Assembly (NCBI GenBank): GCA_013397795.1
Contig: VZTJ01000523.1
Span: 5,022,127 to 5,086,126 of the forward strand
Reading direction: 5' to 3'
DNA from: Orthonyx spaldingii
Taxonomy: Eukaryota > Chordata > Aves > Passeriformes > Orthonychidae
Length of the DNA: 64,000 nucleotides
Shown one piece after another: positions 13,901 to 44,290 of the stretch; position 1 is the first letter of the stretch; every line of letters begins with the position of its first letter. Made by a program: the position numbers and the translations under genes. Under the pieces are notes generated by a model that was given only the letters and a program-made list of their open reading frames with translations, ran no database searches and was not told the DNA's origin.

Positions 13901-14459
13901 AGTTTTTTGGGAGTCTGACTCTGGGCAAACAAGCAGGTGTTGATTCAAAGAGCTTTCTTGCAGAAAAGCAAACTATTTCCTTTCTGCAAACAGTACCAGG
14001 TATGCTGCTTTGTGCTGAAAGACCCTCTTCATGTACTGTTCAGAATCGTTTTTATTTCGATTTGGTAGCTGTGTGCTCTTGGGACAGACAGGCAAGCAGA
14101 GCATTCGGTATCTCTTGCATTAATATTTAAACTCTGGATTCTGATTTTCTTCAAAGTTGTGGAAAATCTTTGGAGATGTGAACTTTTCTGACCTGCTGAA
14201 TACACTGACAGCGGGTACCTTAATATGTGTGGAACAGCATAGTTGTAAAATAATATACAGAACTAATTATTAACAAGGCTAATGGGCTTTTTGACTTGTT
14301 AAGGAGTGTATTTCCCATCTCTGAGGTTGACACATCTATTTTCTTAGTGGAAAGATAAACTGTGGTGACATTGGTACTGATGGTTGCTATGCTGCTGTTC
14401 GAAACTGCTTATTGTTGAATGCAGCCTGGTTTCACACAGTGTTCTTTTTCTCTCTTTAG

Positions 14460-14479
14460 GTACTCCCTAAATTCATGAG
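14460..14479 (+). other. PLS3: PLS3 5' UTR segment of the first coding exon
   Basis: The exon begins after a pyrimidine-rich acceptor ending in AG at 14458-14459. The 20 bases before the ATG contain an in-frame TAA at 14468-14470, which closes the frame upstream and fixes the start at 14480. Confidence 0.8.
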
Positions 14480-33905
<19,426 letters not shown>

Positions 33906-35085
33906 AAGAGATGATCCATGTAAAGAAAAAAAAAACCAAAATGCAACACAAACCCAACCTGCCACCCTGGGTGCATGAGTAGCAGATCAGCTGTGACCAC
34001 GTTGAAATGCTGTTGGCCTTGGAACTGTTGAAGTTCAAAGGACTTTGTTTTGCTTTGCAAGACAAATTTATCAAAATTCTCAGGGAGAGGAGTTTTAACC
34101 AACAGACGTGCTCTTTTCCCAAAGGAAAGTTTAACTTATCAAGAGCTCACAGAAATGCATTCATAGCAGACCTGCATCTTGCAATATTGCTCTGGAGCTG
34201 TTTTCACTCCATTATTTCTCAGATACTTGACGTGTGGTTTTTTACCCCTGAGGGCTATAAGGTGGTTGGTATGAGTTGCAATGGAAACAAATCTAATTTC
34301 TATCTGCAGTCCACTTAAATTTCTATCATACAGTCCAAGCATATTCTAGGTTTGACCACATCCTTAATTTTGCAAATAAAGCTACAGTACAAGTTGGGAC
34401 CTGCAGGCCAGCTCACAATGCTAAATGAGAAATGTGTAATTAGGAAGATGTCCTTCCTCTGGTATTCTTTGTACATGGTGCTTTTTTGTACATCTAACTA
34501 TTTTGATTACTTTACAAATAAAGCATGGCAGTTTTTTCTCTTGCTGCTTTTAAAAAGGTTTTTTTTGGTTTGTTTGTTTTTTAAGGTTATACTGCATATG
34601 ATAATACCACCATCCTTGGACCTCTTGCAGTAACATGATATCATGTTGCTGATGGCACGGTTACGCCTGAGAGTGGAAGTGAATGCATTTTTGTATGCAT
34701 CTTGGTTCAGTTCTGTGCACCTAGAAAATAATTTTTACAAAAATCTGCATGAAAACTATAACTTTTTTATTTAAAATGCTGTTAGATACAAAACCATACT
34801 ACATTGTGGAGAGGTTTTGTGCAGGGAAGAGGCAAATGGTATAAACAGCAGGGTTCAATAAAGTGAACAGCAAATGTGCTGGAACATAAAATTATTTTTA
34901 CAGATAAATGGAAGCATTGTCGCCAAAGAAGGAAGATGCTGTATCCATAGGATTTAATATTCTCTTGCTTTGGCAAGCTGTTTGCTATATTTTGAGATCA
35001 TATTGCTATTCCAAGCTATTCAAAGTGATGTAATATGGTGGCAAAGCATTAGTTGAAATAAAAACATTTAAATACACGCTTCTCT
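33906..35085 (+). other. PLS3: PLS3 3' UTR with several poly(A) signals
   Basis: AT-rich sequence follows the stop codon. AATAAA hexamers lie at 34375-34380, 34517-34522, 34857-34862 and 35057-35062, so alternative 3' ends are likely. The distal site gives a UTR of about 1.2 kb. Which sites are used cannot be told from sequence alone. Confidence 0.65.
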
Positions 35086-37780
35086 CCTTATTTGCACTGA
35101 CCCAGCACGGCAGCCTGTCTTCAGTTGCAGCTGGTGCTTCTGGGCTGCAGTGCCACACACAGCCTTTCTTCATCTTTAATGGCCTGATGTAAATCTGATA
35201 TTAGGTACTGGTCCTTCAGAATGTGTTGAGGGGTTGGTGCTGCTGGGGGCACAGCAGGGAAGGGTCCATTAAAAGCAAAGGCAGGAGATGTTTGTTTGAA
35301 GCAGCAGCTTCTGTACTGTTGTGCCTTGTGGGCTTCAGAGATGAACATTTGCATGAGGGCTAATTGAGTGAAAGGGACTTAATTTTTCTATGTGTAGGAG
35401 GTGAAAAGAGGGCAGGTGAAAAGGAGGGATTTGACAGGGAGCTGAGGAGGGGCTGGTGCACCTGGGAGGAGAGGAGCAGGAGCCCTGCCTGCTGCAGGGG
35501 TGAGGGCACTGGCTGGGAGTGCTCCCTGCTCTGAGCGTGGAGTGTCAGCAAACCACCCCAGGGATGCCCTGCATGAAGCCTTGTGCAGAGCTGGCTGGAA
35601 ACTTTCCACTGGTATAATTTTTTCGTAAGAAAAGTATGTTAACAAAGGTTCCCACAGGAAGTTGCATGTTTTCACTCAAGATGGAGCGATATACCGTAAG
35701 TAGAGTCACAGCCATCCCACTGAAACAGTGGTCTGGTGATTTATGGCACTGGTAGGGGTGTGGTGTAATTAAGGTCAAAATTCTTGGACTTTGGAAATGG
35801 CCACATGCTTTTATCCTGTCTTGCCTCCTTTGCCTCCTGGTACCAGATTAGAGGGAGAGAAGTGGGTACTTTGACAATTGCAAAATGGGGAAGCATCTCC
35901 TCGTTTTACTGGATGTATTTAAGAAAAAAGTTTGGGGTCCAGGCTAAGCAGATCTCTCACACTGAAGGTCCAGTGTAGGGCAATAGGGACAAACCCAGTG
36001 CTTTCTTTCCAGTAAACTCTTAACAAACAGATTTTCAAATTGTTTTGTTTTGTCAAACACACCTAAAATTTCCAACAGGAGATGTAAACTTCAGCACATT
36101 TTCTTCTTCCTGCAGTTCTTTTCGCTCTTTCATATTAAATTATTTGTTAGTATTTATACTTGGTTTTGCTTCTTCAATTACATGCTTTTTGTTTCCAGGG
36201 TTTTTTTAGCAGTGTCAGCTTTGTTCATATTGGATTTTTTTTTAAACAGTTGAACTTGCTGCTGCCCTTGTTGGGTGTATGTTGTCCTTAATCTTAAGGT
36301 CCTCCTTCAAATGTCTTTTCAAGCCCAGACTGCCTCCCCAGGGCTTGTGTTTTCTGGCCTTTTTATTGTATTCCTTGCAAGTTTCATTTTTTGTGGATTG
36401 AAAATGTAGCCACATGTTCTCCCTGAGCATACTGTGTATTACTTGTTAAATATTTCTATCACTGTTTTATCTTAGCAATTTAGTTGTGCTCCTGTTACTG
36501 TTTAATGAGGTGGTGGTGTAAAAGTAGAAGGAATATTTTCTCTAAGCATTCAGAGAAGGCAAGGTTCTTGTCCATATAAATTTTTCATCAATTTATTCAA
36601 TGGAAAAAATCTAATCTTTTATAGACTTAAAAAATTGCTGAGGTGGACTTTGCTCGCTTTTTTGCTTCTGCCTTTTTTTATTACAGCTTGATAGAGAGGA
36701 ATGCAAAAGCAAGGAATCAACTGGAGCTTTTTTCCACTACTTCTCAAAGTGTGTGAAGCTGAGGAAGGTGAGGATGGTGAAACAGCACAAAGAATGTAAG
36801 CAAAAATTTATTGTCTTGACTGTTAAATACTTTGCACAAACCTAATCACAAATATTATAACGAGGATGCAGCGTGTGTGGTTTTGTTCTGCAGCCCCACT
36901 TTGTCCCTTCCCTGGTGCAACAGCGGAGGTTGGTCCTACTCTGCACTCCATGGCAGGTTTTCCATGTTAAAGTGTGCTGGTTTGTGTTTTCAGCCCTGAA
37001 CAGGGGTTTATTTCTCTCTTACCTCTTATCAGCTTGGGATAATTCCTCTAAGGACAGGGACAAATGTGGTGTGTCTGCCTCACATTCTGTTGCTTCGTTC
37101 TGTGAGCACTCAGTAAACATTGGATAAGGGTTTTTAATATACCTGCAGAAATGGAAAATTCCATTTGGGAGGATGGAGAAGGCTGATGTGTGTCTCCCAG
37201 CAGGTGGAGGGAGGCAGACTGGGGGTATAGCACTGGACTGGTGCTGTGATGGAGCTCTGTGACAGCCTGCAGGGAGACTCAGCTCGTACAGACCATCCCT
37301 GAGACAAATGACCTCTGCAGGGGTGAATGCAGAGCCACCTGAGCTGAGGTTCAGTGCTGTGAGGAGCAGCTGAGTGATGAAACGTTTCACATGGTGATGT
37401 TTTTGCCCACACCTCCAACCCTGCCTTACACTCTTGCACCAGAGATCCCCCTGTGCCTGCTGTGGGAAGGTGCCACGTGCTCACAGCGATGCTGATGGGC
37501 TGGGCCTGTTCCAAGGACTCCAGATGTACTGGAGCACGTGCAATTTATTCCTGTTTCAGCAGGACTCACAATATGCCTGGCATGGGCTGGGCACAGGAAG
37601 GCAGCCCCTCCCAGGGAGGTCACACCTGGCTGTGGTCAGGTGGGAAATGGGGAGGACAGAGGGGAATGTGCTTCCTGGCCCCACATCACCAGCACAAGCC
37701 CCAGCCCTGAACTTGCCAATGTGAGCATTTGCACTGAATTTTGATGTTAGCATTTCAGATTAAGAGTAGTGTCCATGAGT
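35086..37780. other. Convergent intergenic gap between PLS3 and the LRR gene
   Basis: No gene is supported. Open frames on both strands are short and featureless. One exon-like segment at 36687-36767 has an acceptor, an open frame and a donor, but no partner exons (see findings). T-rich runs occur around 36090-36250. Confidence 0.6.
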
Positions 37781-37787
37781 GAAATCA

Positions 37788-37817
37788 TTTATTCCTATGT
37801 AATAAGCCCCCTTTATT
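37788..37817 (-). terminator. Candidate poly(A) signals of the LRR gene
   Basis: On the minus strand AATAAA occurs at 37817-37812 and 37793-37788, about 95 and 120 bases past the LRR stop codon. This suggests a very short 3' UTR. A further A-rich ATAAA-type site nearby could also serve. Confidence 0.5.
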
Positions 37818-37910
37818 TCCATATAAAATCCACCTGTCATGAGAACCATTGTTTATAAAGAAATAGCAAGAAAATGAATAAGTAACCTCCACTTTTTAAT
37901 TGAAACACCA

Positions 37911-39197
37911 TTAAAACATGGCCACCACAGTGCCCCATCCCCTCTCGTTGTACCACATGTGGCAGGCAAGTACCAGCAGGATGAGCTGGCCGGGCAGAGC
38001 CGGGGGCCCGGGAGCCACGCTGGTATCGGCCACCCTGCACTTGTCTTCAGTGGCCAGCTCCAGTGGCACCGTGCAGTCCCCCAGGTCCCCAGGGCGGGGG
38101 TCCTCAGGTGCTGTGATGTTGGGAGGGCCCAGGAAGGCGCAGTCCAGCCCCTCGATGACAGCCCTGTGCGTGGCTGTCCAGCGCCAGAACCAGAGCGTGC
38201 TGCAGTCGCACCTCCAGGGGTTGTGGGACAGGAACACGAACTTCAGCTTGGTCAGCTCGGAGAACAGGCGCATGGGCAGGGAGCTGAGGTTGTTTCTGCT
38301 CAGGTGAAGGAAGTGCAGCTTGTTTAAGTATAAAAAAGCAGAGTCTGAGATCGAGGAGATCTGGTTGTTGTTCAAGTACAAGTTTCTCAAGTTGAGCAGG
38401 TGTCTGAAGGTGCAGTCGACAGCAGTGATTCTGTTGGCTTCGAGGTGCATGGTCTTGAGCTGGATCAACCCATTGAAAAGCTGATTAGGCAAATCAGTGA
38501 TGAAGTTGTGTCCTAAATTTAACATACCCAATCTGAGAAGCTTTGTGAAAGCTCCATTTTGAATCATCCATATCCGATTCTTCCTGAGATTCAGATCGTA
38601 CAGGGTTTCCAGGTCCTTCAGGGAATCTCTGCCGATGGCTTCTATGTGATTGCCCTCCAGGGACAGCCTGGTGAGGCTGGAGAGGTTCCTAAAGGCTTGT
38701 GGGACATACCTCATGTTATTGGAGGCTAAATCAAGCCTTTCTAAAGAAGGCAAGTGTGAAAATAGAAGTGGGTGGATTTCGAAGATATTGCAGTGGGACA
38801 AATCCAGGCTGATGAGGTTTAATAGTCCTCTGAAAGTGTTTGCGTGCAGGTAGGTGAGGCGTGAGTTCCTGCTGAGGTCCAGCTCTTGCAGCCTGCTGAG
38901 AGCATGGAAAGTTCCTGGGGTCAGGAAAGTCAGATTGTTCCCATCTAACCAGAGGCTGTGAAGGAAAGTCAAGTTTTTGAAGGTGTTGGTGTTGAGAATC
39001 CGCAAAGAATTGTTGGAGAGGTTTAGAGAGATGGTGGATGCTGCTATTTCTCCAGGTAGGGTTTTCAGTCCAGCTCTGTTGCAGAGGATGGTCTCTTCAG
39101 GTGTACATTTGCACATGCTTGGGCATGAATTGGAGACATTCTGACTCAGCCCAGCCTTTGCTGCACAAGTAAATATAAATATAACAAGAAAGAACAT
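37911..39197 (-). CDS. Leucine-rich-repeat surface protein, nyctalopin-like, 428 aa
   Basis: An intact frame on the minus strand. I place the start at the ATG of 39197-39195, because a clean signal peptide follows it directly (hydrophobic FFLVIFIFTCAAKA). The frame stays open seven codons further, but only to a GTG. An LRR N-terminal cap CPSMCKC...C lies at 25-39. About 11 repeats of LxxLxLxxNxL type span 55-325, and a C-terminal cap begins NPWRCDC at 326. Potential N-glycosylation sites include N20, N59, N62, N75, N88, N171, N303 and N360. The tail (about 396-428) is proline-rich and then hydrophobic, ending WYNERGWGTVVAMF; this suits a GPI signal or short membrane anchor. The LTFLTPGTF and LTYLHANTFRGL segments most resemble nyctalopin, then the Nogo-receptor group. 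Nyctalopin organises synaptic signalling in retinal bipolar cells, but I do not claim that role here. Family confidence is high; the exact orthologue is unknown. Confidence 0.85.
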   Translation of the reverse strand: MFFLVIFIFTCAAKAGLSQNVSNSCPSMCKCTPEETILCNRAGLKTLPGEIAASTISLNLSNNSLRILNTNTFKNLTFLHSLWLDGNNLTFLTPGTFHALSRLQELDLSRNSRLTYLHANTFRGLLNLISLDLSHCNIFEIHPLLFSHLPSLERLDLASNNMRYVPQAFRNLSSLTRLSLEGNHIEAIGRDSLKDLETLYDLNLRKNRIWMIQNGAFTKLLRLGMLNLGHNFITDLPNQLFNGLIQLKTMHLEANRITAVDCTFRHLLNLRNLYLNNNQISSISDSAFLYLNKLHFLHLSRNNLSSLPMRLFSELTKLKFVFLSHNPWRCDCSTLWFWRWTATHRAVIEGLDCAFLGPPNITAPEDPRPGDLGDCTVPLELATEDKCRVADTSVAPGPPALPGQLILLVLACHMWYNERGWGTVVAMF

Positions 39198-39271
39198 GAC
39201 CAGCCACACATCAGCCACAGCATCTAATACCTGATGGATAGTAGAGAAGGAGGCAAGAAAAAGAGCGTGTA
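39198..39271 (-). other. Splice acceptor and 5' end of the LRR coding exon
   Basis: On the minus strand a long pyrimidine tract (39271 down to 39233) ends in CATCAG at 39231. The coding exon would begin at 39230, 33 bases before the ATG, and the intervening bases have no in-frame stop. The gene therefore probably has at least one upstream exon to the right, which I could not locate. That exon could be non-coding or could add N-terminal residues. Confidence 0.55.
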
Positions 39272-41186
39272 CCTTTTGGGCAGGTGAACCGCGGGCATGG
39301 CAGGGTCGGTTGGACTGTGCACAGTGAAAATAAACCAGCTGGTTCTTCCTGCTGCAGCCCCGTGGGGATTAAGTGTTCAGGCACGTAAAAGCTGATTAAG
39401 TGCTGCCCTGAGAGGCAGGGAGATTTCTCAGCCCAGCATCATGCTCTGATGGTGGTTTTTGCCACCTCCTGCCCTCTGCAAAAAGCAACAGGTAACAGAC
39501 TTCCCCTGGCAGCCGTCTGGGAGAGGCTCCTGCTCGTGGGTTATCGCCGTTCTCAGAGTCTGCTTGGCAGCTGGCTCAAAAAAACTGTTCTGGGGGAAAT
39601 TGTTGTGCTTTCCTCCAGCTAGAGCTACAGCAAAGGCAGTGGAAGGTGGCTCTGCCATCCAGGTGTGAGGTGAGGGCTCTCACCCCGGCGTGGCTGCACA
39701 CACTGGCAGATGGCTCAGGCTCAGGGAAATGCAGCTGTGACCAAGCCCTGAGCACAGCCTTGGTGATGGCTGTGACTCCTCCGCAGTAAAATGGGAGGCT
39801 GCCAGGAGCTGTGCAAGCCTCACGTTCTCTGAGAGCTGGGAAAGCACAGGGGAGTGCTGTGTCCTGGCGGTGCCTCTTCTTGGGATAAGCCCTGAGCCAT
39901 CCAAGAGTGGTGAAAGATGAACCCCGTGGTTGAAATATGGAGCACCCCAAGGGCACACTGTCCTTCCCAGGCACTGCCTGTCTCCAGCCGGCCTGAAGAT
40001 GCCACTGAGCAGCTGAAGCTGGGCTTGGGTCCTTAAAAATCTGTGTTCTTGCCCCTGCCCTGTTTTTTATCCTTTATCCACAGTGCAAAGGAAAAGTGCT
40101 TTTGGGGGCCTGATTGATGCACTCAACAGCCAGGGATCAACAATCTCCAGGCTGATCATTCTGCTTACGATGACAGGAGGACTGGACCCAGGGCTTGCAG
40201 CTGATGTGTCCTTAGGGCAGCCAGTGACACAATTGCTGCTCTTGTCTTTTGTCACTCTTTTAATTTTTCTTTTCCACTTCTGTCTACTGGAGTTCTTATG
40301 TGTTTTGATGTGCTTGAAGCACCTTTTGTCAGCCCCCTGCCTTCCAGTGCATTTCCTTGCTCTTTATTTCTTAGTCTGTCTCAGCTTTTTTCTTTTTTCA
40401 TGTTTTACAGATTGGGTTTTCTTTTTCTTCTCTGTTCTGCCAGCTCTGTCCAGGCAGGGGCTAAACCCCCAAATATGTAGTATGCCCAACAATAAGTGTG
40501 AACTGGACAAACAGCTCTGTTGTTTTCTCAGCAGAAGCAGATTAGGTTTCCTGCGCTGTTAAATCGCTATGTTGGCTTCAGCTAGTTCTGTTTTCTTCTT
40601 CATTTTTTCAAGCAACAATCCCTTGAAGAACAGCTTCTCCCTGGAAGCTTGGCCAGGGTGATCATGTTGTGAAATGGAGACCATCTTCCAGCTGTAAACA
40701 ACATCATTTCTTTAGTTAGACAGGCTTTGGTGCGGTGTTACTGCGGGCCAAAATCTGGTTTTCACCATGAGCAGCAGAGATGGCACCATGCCCAGGGGCT
40801 GGTCCTGGGAGCCCCAGAGGAAGGTGGAAATGTGCACTGCTCACCCCATCCAGCTGATCATGTCTGGGGTCAGGCCAAAGGTTTTGGTGGGTGAATCCTT
40901 GTTTTCTGTATTCCTGGCTCAGCTGGGACTGCTCCTTCGAGGACATCACCTTGGAGGGGTGTCCTGCTGCTGGGATCTCCATGGCTTCTTTTGCCTCCTG
41001 ATGCAGCACAGCTAGGAATATCCATCACTCCATGACTTTGTCAGTGCAACTCTGTGAAGGAGACAGGTTTCTGCTGATCTCTGTGCAGGACAAGCGAGCT
41101 GCTCTGTGTGCTTGGGAATGGTCTTGCCTTTAGCTGAAGTTTGTAGCTCAGGCTGAAGAAGATGGATCTCTTGTTCTGGTGTCCCT

Positions 41187-41258
41187 TTTACTCTACACAG
41201 GCTTTATTTCTGGTTGTAACTTTTTATTCTACACAGGCTTTATTTCTGGTTGTAATTC
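41187..41258. repeat. Two-copy tandem duplication, 36-bp unit
   Basis: The core TCTACACAGGCTTTATTTCT followed by GGTTGTAA occurs twice, 36 bases apart and nearly identical. This indicates a recent local duplication. A partial third echo (ATTGTAATTC) follows. Confidence 0.85.
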
Positions 41259-44153
41259 TGATTGTAATTCCAGCAGTGTTACCATGTTCTAGCTCTCAGT
41301 TAAGCCCAGTGCTCTGTAACTCTCCTTGATTTCATATTGGAAATTTTCAGAGACCAAAAGGATGTGGCTCTTGGAGCTCATTGCTGCCAGATGTTGCTTA
41401 ACTGGACTAAAACCCTGTGGTGGAACAGGATCACACAGCTGCAGAATGTTTCCTTGCTTTAGAGCCTATAGGGCCAAGGAAACCCATAAGTATCAGAGTG
41501 ACCGGATTTTTACACTTTGTCACGGGTTTGGCAATTCCAGTTTCTCCCTGTAAAGATTCCACAAAGCACAGAGATGGGGTGGCAGCTGCCTTGCCAGGAT
41601 CTTGGCTGTGGCTGCCTGAACTCACCGAAGGCAGCTCTGGTTGCAGCTGCCCTTGGGGTGGAAGCAAGGCAGTGGTGTGCCAGCACTCAGCACTGTGGAG
41701 AGCTAAACCTTTGCTGGGAGCTGAGTTGGTCCAAGGGAGTGGCCACAGGAATATCCTGTGTGTGCTGCAGTGCCCAGTGCTCCTGTGCAAGAAGTGCTCA
41801 GCATTGCCTGTCCAGCTGCAGCTTCCTGAGCATCTCTGCTGCAGTCATTGCCACGCCAGGTGCTGCAGAGACGAGGTCAGGACACACTCCTTGAGAAGGA
41901 CACATGACACTCACTGACATGTGAGTTTTTTCCCTAGCTACCTTTTTAACAAACACTTTCCTTCTGTAGTCCATTCAAATATTAGCACCCTGCCCTTGGG
42001 TTCTCTTTTCCAGGCTCAGGTCTTTGTGCTCCACGTGCAGGGATTTTGATTGTCTCACTCCATCTGCTTGGAGGGTTTCTGGAGTGCATCATGTGTTTTG
42101 GCTGAGGTGGCTCATCCATCCGGCTTTAATGGAAAAGCTGAACCACTGCAGGTCTTCTGTTAAAATGTATTCCACCCACTGCAAGACCATGGTTGTGTTT
42201 TTGTCTTTTTTTCAGTCAATGATTTATCTGACATCTGGGATTTATAGCCCAGCACATCCCCTTCAGAAATTGTTTGTAGCTGATGTCAGGAGCCTTGCCT
42301 AATACTGTAGATTTTAAGGAGATGAATTCTCTTTAGAAGATTGAGGGAGCAGTCAAAACATATGCTTTGGGATGGTCTTGTTGGTCTAATAAGTTAACAG
42401 AGCAAGGTTTGCTTTCTTTAAACTTTTTGTTGGGAAAAGATGGAATGAGCAGAATCACTTAATAGCTTTATTGGTTAAAAGATTGATTAAATAAAGTGGA
42501 ATATGCAAATGTCAGGAATAACGTGACACTCCCAAAGCTTTACCTAGCTGGTGAACTCTCTTTCATGTGTATCTCAATATTCTTGGAACATAAGAGAAAT
42601 TTCTAGTAAAAACACTCAAAAAAAGTGGGAAAGCTGTTTGCAGCGATTATCGTTCAAAATAGCAGAGGAAGGAAGATTTTTAAAGATCTCTGGAAAGAGA
42701 CCCTTTGGGTGCTCTGTAACTCTATAAAACTTGGCACAGAGTCCTAACTCTTCCTAAATATCACCTTGAGACCCTAAAAAGAAATGTGAAGCATTCTCCC
42801 ACATCCAGGCTATATACAACTGTATTAGTACTAATGAGGCAGAAGTTAGACAGGAGGCAGCTCTCTCCCACAAGCTGTGGGCATCAGTGTCTTGACTTCT
42901 GCTGCTCATCACGGCAGCAGTGAGAGAGAAGTGAGCAGATGAAAATTACCTGTGATGACAAATTATGAAAGCTGGCTGTGGGTTCCTGTTGTGATTGGGT
43001 TGAGCAGGTCTCAGTTGCTTTGCCACTGGTGCTGCTGTGGCCATTTAGGCTCTGTGCCTGTTGTTGGCAAGCCCTGGGGTCTGGTGGTTTATCTGTGCTG
43101 GGGGCATGACTGGGAGCTGCGCAGCACTCAGGAATGGAGTTTTGACCAACTCCTGCTGCCTTCAGCAAGAGCAGGCATGCCCCAAGAACAGGCAGCAGTG
43201 CCAGGGTGTGTGTGCACTCTCTGCCTTTAATAGCAACGGGTGCAGCTTGTTTTCAAAATCACTTATGTGCTTGTTTTCTTTACTACTTTTAGTAACTTGT
43301 AAAATGCTTACAGCCAATAATTTGAACAAACAATGTCACGGAGGATAACCCCAGTCTTGGCAGTGCTATTGGCTGGACACAAACATCTCTCATTAAATAA
43401 ATGCTTTGGATAAGTTTTCTGCATGCTGGAGGTGGAAAGGGCATCCCTCTTCCCTCCAAAATGCCTTTGTCACATTCTGAACTGCTCCAAAACGGACCTC
43501 TTCCAGTATGGAAGGTCTGTTCAATGATACAAGAGCTCTCAGCCCCCATATCTGATGGGCCCTGTTTGGGTGGCCCTTATGTTCATTCTGTGCTGCTGTC
43601 AAGTGAAAAAGCAGCGTTTTCCCCAGGCCTGCTTAGTGCTTCTGTGTGAAATCATGGCTCCAGGAGGGAGAGTGAAACACTGACCAGGGTCTTGCCTTTG
43701 AGAATGCTGGTAGTTCTCCCTCTTGGCCAAAACACTGGGTCTGCAGGCACCCACTGCCAGAACTGATCGTGCTTCAGAGGTACATGAGACAGTGCTGAGA
43801 CCCAGAACTGGCCCAGCAAGAGCCATGGATGCTGGATGGGAATAGGACTCACTGCCTCAGCCTTCACCCTTCAAGGCCACTGCTCACAACTGCTTCCCTC
43901 CCTGAGTCCCCAGAAAGGATGCAAGAAATCAGCTTTCTCTGCAGGAGTGCTCTGGGGCTGGGGAAGGGTGAGGTAGATTCTCCAATCTTACTTGCAGGGC
44001 TGAGCAATAAATCCCTGAAGAAACCCTTAAACAAACAAATGCGGGAATGAGGAATGCTTAGAAAAGTTTATGTAATGCTGGGGGAACCCAGCTGCAGGCA
44101 GGATGGCTTTGGGGAGTGTGTGCAGAGGCCTGTTGTTTGGCACAACACACCCC

Positions 44154-44290
44154 AGAATCACAGAATATTCTGAGCTGGAAAGGACCCACAAGGACCATCA
44201 AGTGCAGCTCTTAAGTGAATGGCCCATGCAGGGATCAAACCTGCAATCTTGGCATTATTAGCACTGTGCTCCATCCAACTGAGCTAAACC
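44154..44290 (-). mobile_element. tRNA-Ile-derived SINE with CR1-like tail (TguSINE1 type)
   Basis: Read on the minus strand, 44290-44220 is a near-complete tRNA-Ile-like head. It has an A box TTTAGCTCAGTTGGATGG, an anticodon loop CTAATAA (anticodon AAT) and a B box GGTTTGATCCC, and ends TGGGCCA. A short body follows, then a CR1-type 3' end TCCAGCTCAGAATATTCTGT with a final GATTCT. This tRNA-Ile plus CR1 tail design matches the SINE family described from passerine birds, which is mobilised by CR1 machinery. Mismatches in the stems show an old, inactive copy. It is the best evidence in the window for a songbird source. Confidence 0.82.

Larger units (their letters stand above)
4001..14459 (+). 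other. PLS3: Presumed PLS3 intron 1 (about 10 kb)
   Basis: If transcription starts in the CpG island, this is the first intron, ending at the AG of 14458-14459. It contains the U2 pseudogene, a 26-bp tandem duplication near 4898-4949 and otherwise unremarkable single-copy-looking sequence. A patch near 10330-10365 has a TATATA-like run and an AP-1-type TGAGTCA. I see no coding exon in it. The many short open frames lack splice sites or recognisable homology. Confidence 0.45.

Noticed and set aside
39216..39218. GTG as the start of the LRR protein (435 aa)
   Set aside because: Vertebrate genes rarely start at GTG, and the ATG seven codons later is followed directly by a good signal peptide.
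41417..41917. A 166-codon plus-strand frame in the intergenic gap
   Set aside because: It overlaps open frames of similar length on both strands, is Cys/His-rich without a zinc-finger pattern, and has no exon signals.
44220..44290. A tRNA-Ile (AAT) gene on the minus strand
   Set aside because: Stem mismatches and the directly attached CR1-like tail show it is the head of a SINE, not a working tRNA gene.
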